From positions 62,001 through 126,000 of the forward strand of contig JAQGMJ010000040.1 in the NCBI GenBank assembly GCA_028292405.1: a stretch of DNA of 64,000 nucleotides. The letters run 5' to 3'. Positions 59,472 through 64,000 of this stretch are shown here, one piece after another. The position numbers and the translations under genes were made by a program. This DNA is from Betaproteobacteria bacterium. GTDB lineage: Bacteria > Pseudomonadota > Gammaproteobacteria > Burkholderiales > JAEUOS01. Within the stretch, counting starts at the first letter, position 1. The number at the start of each line of letters is the position of its first letter. A model generated the notes under the pieces. It ran no database searches. It was not told the origin of the DNA and saw nothing but the letters and a program-made list of their open reading frames with translations.

Positions 59472-62400
59472 ATGGGAGCCGCAAACGAATTCGACGTCGG
59501 TCCGCTGACCTGGGTCAAGGGGGAGATCGAGCAGGCGCTTGCCAAGGCCGCGGAGGCATTGGCAGCCTACGCCGCCAATCCGCTCGACTCGACCCAGCTC
59601 AAGTTCTGCAAGACCCATCTGCACCAGGCCCACGGCGCGCTGGAAATCGTCGGCCTGGAAGGCGTCACCAAGCTGACCGAAGCCTGCGAGCAGGTCCTGC
59701 AAGGCGTCGAGGAAGGCGCCCTGCAGATGTCGGACAGCGTGCGCGACGTGCTTTCCAGCGCCTTCGTGCGCCTGACTGAATACCTGAACGAATTGGTCGA
59801 AGGCGCGCCGCACCAGCCGGTGCGCCTGTTCCCCGCCTACAAGGCGGTGATGGAACTGCGCGGCGCCGAGCGCATCGTCGAGACCGACCTGTTCTTCCCC
59901 GACCTGACCGTTCGCCCGCCGAAGCGCGAAGTCGCCGACATGCCGGCCGACATGCGCGAGCACGTGCTGGCGCAGCGCCGCCGTTTCCAGATGGGCCTCT
60001 TGCGCTGGCTGCGCAACTCCGCCGATTCCGCCGCGCTCAAGGAAATGGCCGAGGCGGTCCGCGGCATCGAAAGAATGCAGGCGATGCCGCAGCATCGCGC
60101 CTTCTGGTGGGTGACCATCGGTTTCTGCGAAAGCCTGCAGTCGGCCGGCGGCGAAGCCAGCCTGGACGCCAAGCGCCTGTGCGCCCGCATCGACCTGCAG
60201 ATGAAGCGCCTGATGGAAGGCTCGCAGAATGTCGCCGAGCGCCTGCTGCGCGACGCCCTGTATTTCGTCGCCAAGAGCCGGGTCGACAGCCCGCAGATGA
60301 AGGAAATCCGCTCGCTCTACGGCCTCGAAGGCGTGATCACCGACGACACGGCCAAGAAAGACGTCAAGCCGCAGGAAGCCGGCACCCTGCGCACCATCCG
60401 CGAAATCCTCGCCTCCGCCAAGGACAAGTGGAACCAGTTCTCCGCCGGCCAGACCCATGAGCTCTCCAGCTTCAAGGAGCAGGCGGTGCAGCTCGAGGAG
60501 AAGGTCAAGGACCTCGGCAACAACGACTTCGCCAAGCTGACCAACGCCATCTCCAAGGTCACCGTGTGGGTGGCCGAGAACCCGTCCAAGGTTACCGAGT
60601 CGATCGCCCTGGAAACCGCCACCGCCCTGCTGCTGGCGGAAAACGCCGCCGAGAATTTCGCCCGCCTGTCCGACGAATTCCCGGCCCAGGTCAACGCCAT
60701 GGGCATGCGCCTGAAGGCCAGCCTGGCGGGGCAGGTGTCGAACGCGCCGGAAATCTCGATGTTGGACGAGATGACCCGCAAGGCGCAGGAGCGCCTCCTG
60801 ATGGCGCAGGTGGTAAGCGAGATCAAGAGCAACCTCTCGACCATCGAAGGCGCGCTGGACGGCTTTTTCCGCGACACCGCCAAGCGCGGCGAGCTGCCGG
60901 GCCTCGACGGCCAGATCCGCCAGGTGCAGGGCGCGCTGACCATCCTCGGCGCCGACCGCGCGGTGCAGGCCTTAGCCGAGTGCCAGGCCGACATTGCCCG
61001 CTTTGCCTCGCCCGACTATGCGCCGCAGCAGGCCGATTTCGAAAAAGTCGCCACCACCATGAGCGGCCTGGGCTTCTTTGTCGAAGCCCTGCAGCACGGT
61101 CCGGCCGATTTCGACGCCGTCATGCAACCCATCACACCGAAGAAAAAGCCGGCCGCGGACGAATCCGCGGACGGCTCAGCGGACTGGTCGGGAGACAGTC
61201 AGGCAAAAAAAGCTGACGACTCCAGCGCCCAACCGGAAGAAGCCCTGACGGTTGAAGCGGAACTGGAGCAAGAGAAAAAAGACGCCCGCACCCTGTTCGA
61301 CGCCTGGGCCGCCAAGCCGGAAGACCCGGTGCTGGGGGCCGAGCTCAAGGCCAGCCTGGAGTCGATCAAGCAGGACGCCGACCTGGTCGACGAGCCCTGG
61401 CTTTCCACCAGTGCGCGCCGCGCGCTCGACCTGCTGGGCGACGCCCCGGCCGACGCCGCCGCGCTCACCGACCTGACCCAGGAAATGCAGCAGATCGCGC
61501 CGGCGCCCGTCGCCGTCCCGGCCGCCGCGCCGGCGGGGTTTGAATCGGCAGCGCCCGCCGCGCCGTCCACGCCCGAGTTGCCGCCGGAAGAGGTCGACGC
61601 CGAGCTGCTGGCGATTTTCCTCGAGGAAGCTCAGGAAGTGATGGGCACCATCGGCACGCACCTGGAGATGGCGCGCGCCAACCCGACGGACAAGGAAACG
61701 CTGACGGTGATCCGCCGCGCCTTCCATACGCTCAAGGGCAGCGGCCGGATGGTCGGGCTGATGCGCTTCGGCGACGCCGGATGGGCCGTCGAGCAGACCA
61801 TGAACCAGTGGCTGCAGGAAGGCAAGACGGCCGATGCCGTGCTGCTGGCCCTGCTGACCGAATCGCACACCCTGTTCTCGCGCTGGGTCGACGAGCTTGC
61901 CGCCACTGGTGTTTCCGGCGTTGACGGCGCACCGCTGATTGCCGCCGCCGAGCGCGTGCGCGCCGGCGAGCCGATGAGCATGGCCGCGCCCGCGCCTGCT
62001 GTGCCGGAGGCCGCCATCGAGGCGGAGATGGCCAGTGCCTTCTCCCAGGCGCTCGATACCACCACCGAGCGTGCGCCCTTCGACACCACGGTGGTGATCG
62101 GCGACATCCGCGTCAGCGCGGGGCTGTACAACATTTTCGTCGAAGAGTCGGACCTGCACCTGAACGCCATGCGGCGCGAGCTGGTGACCCTGGCCGACGA
62201 GCCGCAGCCGCCGCGCGACGAACTGATCCGCGCGGTGCACACCCTGGCCGGCATTGCCGGCACCGTCAACTTCGCCAAGCTCAACGAACTGGGGCGCGCC
62301 TTCGAGCGCATGCTGATTGCCGCGCGCGCGCGCGGCGCGGTATTTGGCGCGCCGGAACTGGGCCTGTCGCGCGAAACCGTCGATGCGTTCGCCGCCATGG

Positions 62401-64000
62401 TCGGCGCGGTGAAGGAGCTGCGGCCGCCGGCGGCCGCCGATCATCTGCTCGGGCAGCTGGAGGCGTATCGCGCCGAGTGGGCGGCCCAAGGCAGCGAAGC
62501 GCACGCCGCCGACGCGCCGCGCGACGCTGTCGCCCTGCTGGCCGACGACATCACCATCGAGCCGGTGCCGCTGGACGCCGCGCCGGCGCTGGATATCGAA
62601 TCCCTCACCATGGGAATCGAGGAAATCAACTTCGCCGAGCCGGTCGCTCCGGCCGAGCCGGAGGCACCTGCGGTCGAGTTGCCGACGGCAGAAGTGCCGA
62701 TCGATTTCAGTGAACTGAGCGCAGAGATCATGCCGCTGGACGCGCCGCAGGAAACTGCGGAAGATGCGGCGCCGGCGCTCGACATCTCTTTCGATGAAAT
62801 TGCCGCTCCCGCCGCCGAATCGGCGCATACGTCGGTGGCCGAATCGCCGTCGATCGAGGTCGATTTCGCCGCGCTGACGGTAGAGACCTTTGCACCGGGG
62901 GCGCCGGTCGGGGCCGCCGCGCCGCACGCGCCGATGGACATCGATTTCGGCGCGCTGGAAGGCGAGTCGCCGGCTCTTGAAGAGCCAGCGGCCGGGGAAC
63001 CGGCCTTCGAGCCGGCACTGGACATGAATTTCGACAGCCCCGCCTATGCAGTGCCGGCGGCCGCCGAGGTGACGGATGAAGCACCGGTGGAGATCGACAT
63101 GGCCGCCCTGGCCTCGTTCTCCGCCGAACCGGCGCCCGAGGCGCCTGCCATAACGCAGGCGGCGGAGGAAATTTCGTTTGACGCGCCTGTGCCGGCAGCC
63201 GAAGCGCCGGTGGCAAGCCCGGACTTTACTTTTCATATCGAAGACATCACCCTGCCGCCGCAACAGGTGGCCGAGGCGCTGCAGCCGCAGGATGATGGCG
63301 ACCTGACCCGTTTTATCTCCTCCACCGATGTGCAGGCGGCGGCAGTACCGGCGCCCGTGGCCGAACTGCCCGAACTGGGCGAGCGCACCGTACTGGTGGC
63401 CGCCAGCGGCGCGCTGGACGCGGCTGCGTTCGAGCAGTCGCGCCCGCGCCCCGTGATCGAGCCGATCGACTCCATGGGGCAGACTGCTACGCACGCGATC
63501 CTGCAGATCGAACCGCTGGGCCTGACCGCCACGCACGCGGCGCTGCAAGGGATGACCGACGAAGAGCTGCGCGAACGCGGCTTCGACCCTTCCGAGCGCC
63601 GCACCGAGCGCATCGAGGACGAGATCGACGAGCAGCTGCTGCCGATTTTCGTCGAAGAAGGCAACGAACTGGTGCCGCAGATCGGCGAGCAGTTGCGCGC
63701 CTTTGCCGCAGACGGCAAGGGCGGCCCCACCGTGCCCGCGCAGGCGTTGCAGCGTTCGCTGCATACGCTCAAGGGCAGCGCGCGGATGGCCGGCGCCATG
63801 GCCCTGGGCCAGCTCACCCACAGCATGGAAACACGGGTGGAAAACGCGCTGCAGTTGCCGATCATCCCGCCGGCGATCTTCGAGGGCCTGATGTCCTCGT
63901 TCGACCGCCTGACCATGCTGATGGACCGGCTGCGCACTTACGACCCGTCGAAAAAGGCCGAAATGGCCGCGATCGTGCAGCAGTTGCTGGACGACGACCG
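59472..64000 (+). CDS. pilL: hybrid chemosensory histidine kinase PilL/ChpA (partial, runs off the right edge)
   Basis: The first 1509 residues of a CheA-like kinase. The N-terminal 560 residues resemble the FimL-like region of ChpA, with a degenerate HPt helix (KTHLHQAHGALEIVGLEG near residue 48). Three HPt domains with intact histidines follow: His752 (AFHTLKGSGRMVG), His923 (AVHTLAGIAG) and His1431 (LHTLKGSARMAGA). Between about 1020 and 1270 lies an Ala/Pro/Glu-rich linker with recurring acidic-aromatic motifs such as PIDFSEL and IDFGAL. The dimerisation, ATPase, CheW and receiver domains would lie beyond 64000. ATG at 59472 follows GAGGTGA. It receives signals from PilJ and phosphorylates PilG and PilH. 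Confidence 0.92.
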   Translation, partial: MGAANEFDVGPLTWVKGEIEQALAKAAEALAAYAANPLDSTQLKFCKTHLHQAHGALEIVGLEGVTKLTEACEQVLQGVEEGALQMSDSVRDVLSSAFVRLTEYLNELVEGAPHQPVRLFPAYKAVMELRGAERIVETDLFFPDLTVRPPKREVADMPADMREHVLAQRRRFQMGLLRWLRNSADSAALKEMAEAVRGIERMQAMPQHRAFWWVTIGFCESLQSAGGEASLDAKRLCARIDLQMKRLMEGSQNVAERLLRDALYFVAKSRVDSPQMKEIRSLYGLEGVITDDTAKKDVKPQEAGTLRTIREILASAKDKWNQFSAGQTHELSSFKEQAVQLEEKVKDLGNNDFAKLTNAISKVTVWVAENPSKVTESIALETATALLLAENAAENFARLSDEFPAQVNAMGMRLKASLAGQVSNAPEISMLDEMTRKAQERLLMAQVVSEIKSNLSTIEGALDGFFRDTAKRGELPGLDGQIRQVQGALTILGADRAVQALAECQADIARFASPDYAPQQADFEKVATTMSGLGFFVEALQHGPADFDAVMQPITPKKKPAADESADGSADWSGDSQAKKADDSSAQPEEALTVEAELEQEKKDARTLFDAWAAKPEDPVLGAELKASLESIKQDADLVDEPWLSTSARRALDLLGDAPADAAALTDLTQEMQQIAPAPVAVPAAAPAGFESAAPAAPSTPELPPEEVDAELLAIFLEEAQEVMGTIGTHLEMARANPTDKETLTVIRRAFHTLKGSGRMVGLMRFGDAGWAVEQTMNQWLQEGKTADAVLLALLTESHTLFSRWVDELAATGVSGVDGAPLIAAAERVRAGEPMSMAAPAPAVPEAAIEAEMASAFSQALDTTTERAPFDTTVVIGDIRVSAGLYNIFVEESDLHLNAMRRELVTLADEPQPPRDELIRAVHTLAGIAGTVNFAKLNELGRAFERMLIAARARGAVFGAPELGLSRETVDAFAAMVGAVKELRPPAAADHLLGQLEAYRAEWAAQGSEAHAADAPRDAVALLADDITIEPVPLDAAPALDIESLTMGIEEINFAEPVAPAEPEAPAVELPTAEVPIDFSELSAEIMPLDAPQETAEDAAPALDISFDEIAAPAAESAHTSVAESPSIEVDFAALTVETFAPGAPVGAAAPHAPMDIDFGALEGESPALEEPAAGEPAFEPALDMNFDSPAYAVPAAAEVTDEAPVEIDMAALASFSAEPAPEAPAITQAAEEISFDAPVPAAEAPVASPDFTFHIEDITLPPQQVAEALQPQDDGDLTRFISSTDVQAAAVPAPVAELPELGERTVLVAASGALDAAAFEQSRPRPVIEPIDSMGQTATHAILQIEPLGLTATHAALQGMTDEELRERGFDPSERRTERIEDEIDEQLLPIFVEEGNELVPQIGEQLRAFAADGKGGPTVPAQALQRSLHTLKGSARMAGAMALGQLTHSMETRVENALQLPIIPPAIFEGLMSSFDRLTMLMDRLRTYDPSKKAEMAAIVQQLLDDD

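Noticed and set aside
61176-63821. 881-codon open frame on the minus strand opposite pilL
   Set aside because: It is antisense to a clear PilL protein with HPt domains; the product is Arg/Gly/His-rich and without domains, as expected from high-GC shadow frames.

Overview
This 64 kb window is GC-rich chromosomal DNA from a betaproteobacterium. The gene order thiD-thiE-hemL, then rubredoxin and pilG-H-I-J-L, is typical of that class, as is the abundance of orphan Bug-type solute-binding proteins (five here). The exact genus cannot be fixed from the sequence. No rRNA, tRNA, CRISPR array or transposase gene was recognised.

Layout. 0-4.3 kb: a small broken gene carrying a palindromic MITE-like insert, then hydantoinase/oxoprolinase subunits HyuA and HyuB. 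4.3-7.1 kb (minus): a TPR protein, two secreted PF03640-type proteins, an ECF sigma factor and its membrane anti-sigma factor. 7.2-13.9 kb: an SDR, a ROK kinase, and a LysR regulator divergent from a catabolic set (TauD-like dioxygenase, Bug protein, FAH-family hydrolase, 2-hydroxyacid dehydrogenase). 14-18.1 kb: dusA, pncB and two tandem alpha/beta hydrolases. 18.1-19.8 kb: a retron-like locus, in which a structured RNA with matching a1/a2 inverted repeats lies directly upstream of a reverse transcriptase with retron-type motifs. 19.8-25.8 kb: an aminotransferase, a DsrE-like protein, a YVTN beta-propeller with a monohaem cytochrome, and a second beta-propeller coupled to a CobW-type GTPase. 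25.8-38.8 kb: an AraC regulator, Bug proteins, a fumarylpyruvate-hydrolase-like protein, oxidoreductases, a VOC protein, an HbpS/GlcG-like protein, an EAL-HDOD signalling protein and a chorismate mutase coupled to a Bug gene. 39.4-46.4 kb: an RNase II family exonuclease, TonB, MtgA, MgtE and an aldo/keto reductase. 46.4-51.7 kb: an AraC/GyrI regulator, a GGCT-like protein, a Tat-type MsrB, an SDR, a LysR, a DUF4087-type protein and a GST. 52-55 kb: hemL, thiE, thiD. 55.2 kb to the end: rubredoxin and the Pil-Chp chemosensory operon, with pilL running off the right edge.

How the genes fit together. The catabolic islands pair periplasmic binding proteins with ring-cleavage-type hydrolases, dehydrogenases and local LysR or AraC regulators, which suits a versatile degrader of organic acids or aromatics. 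The ECF/anti-sigma pair is probably co-transcribed with the secreted proteins it follows. The pil cluster controls type IV pilus twitching through PilJ, PilI and PilL to the PilG and PilH receivers.

The most notable signals are the retron-like RNA-RT pair with no recognisable effector, the 163-bp palindromic element at 308-470, and a run of nested inverted repeats between mgtE and the aldo/keto reductase gene. All functional calls rest on reading motifs by eye; no database search was run.
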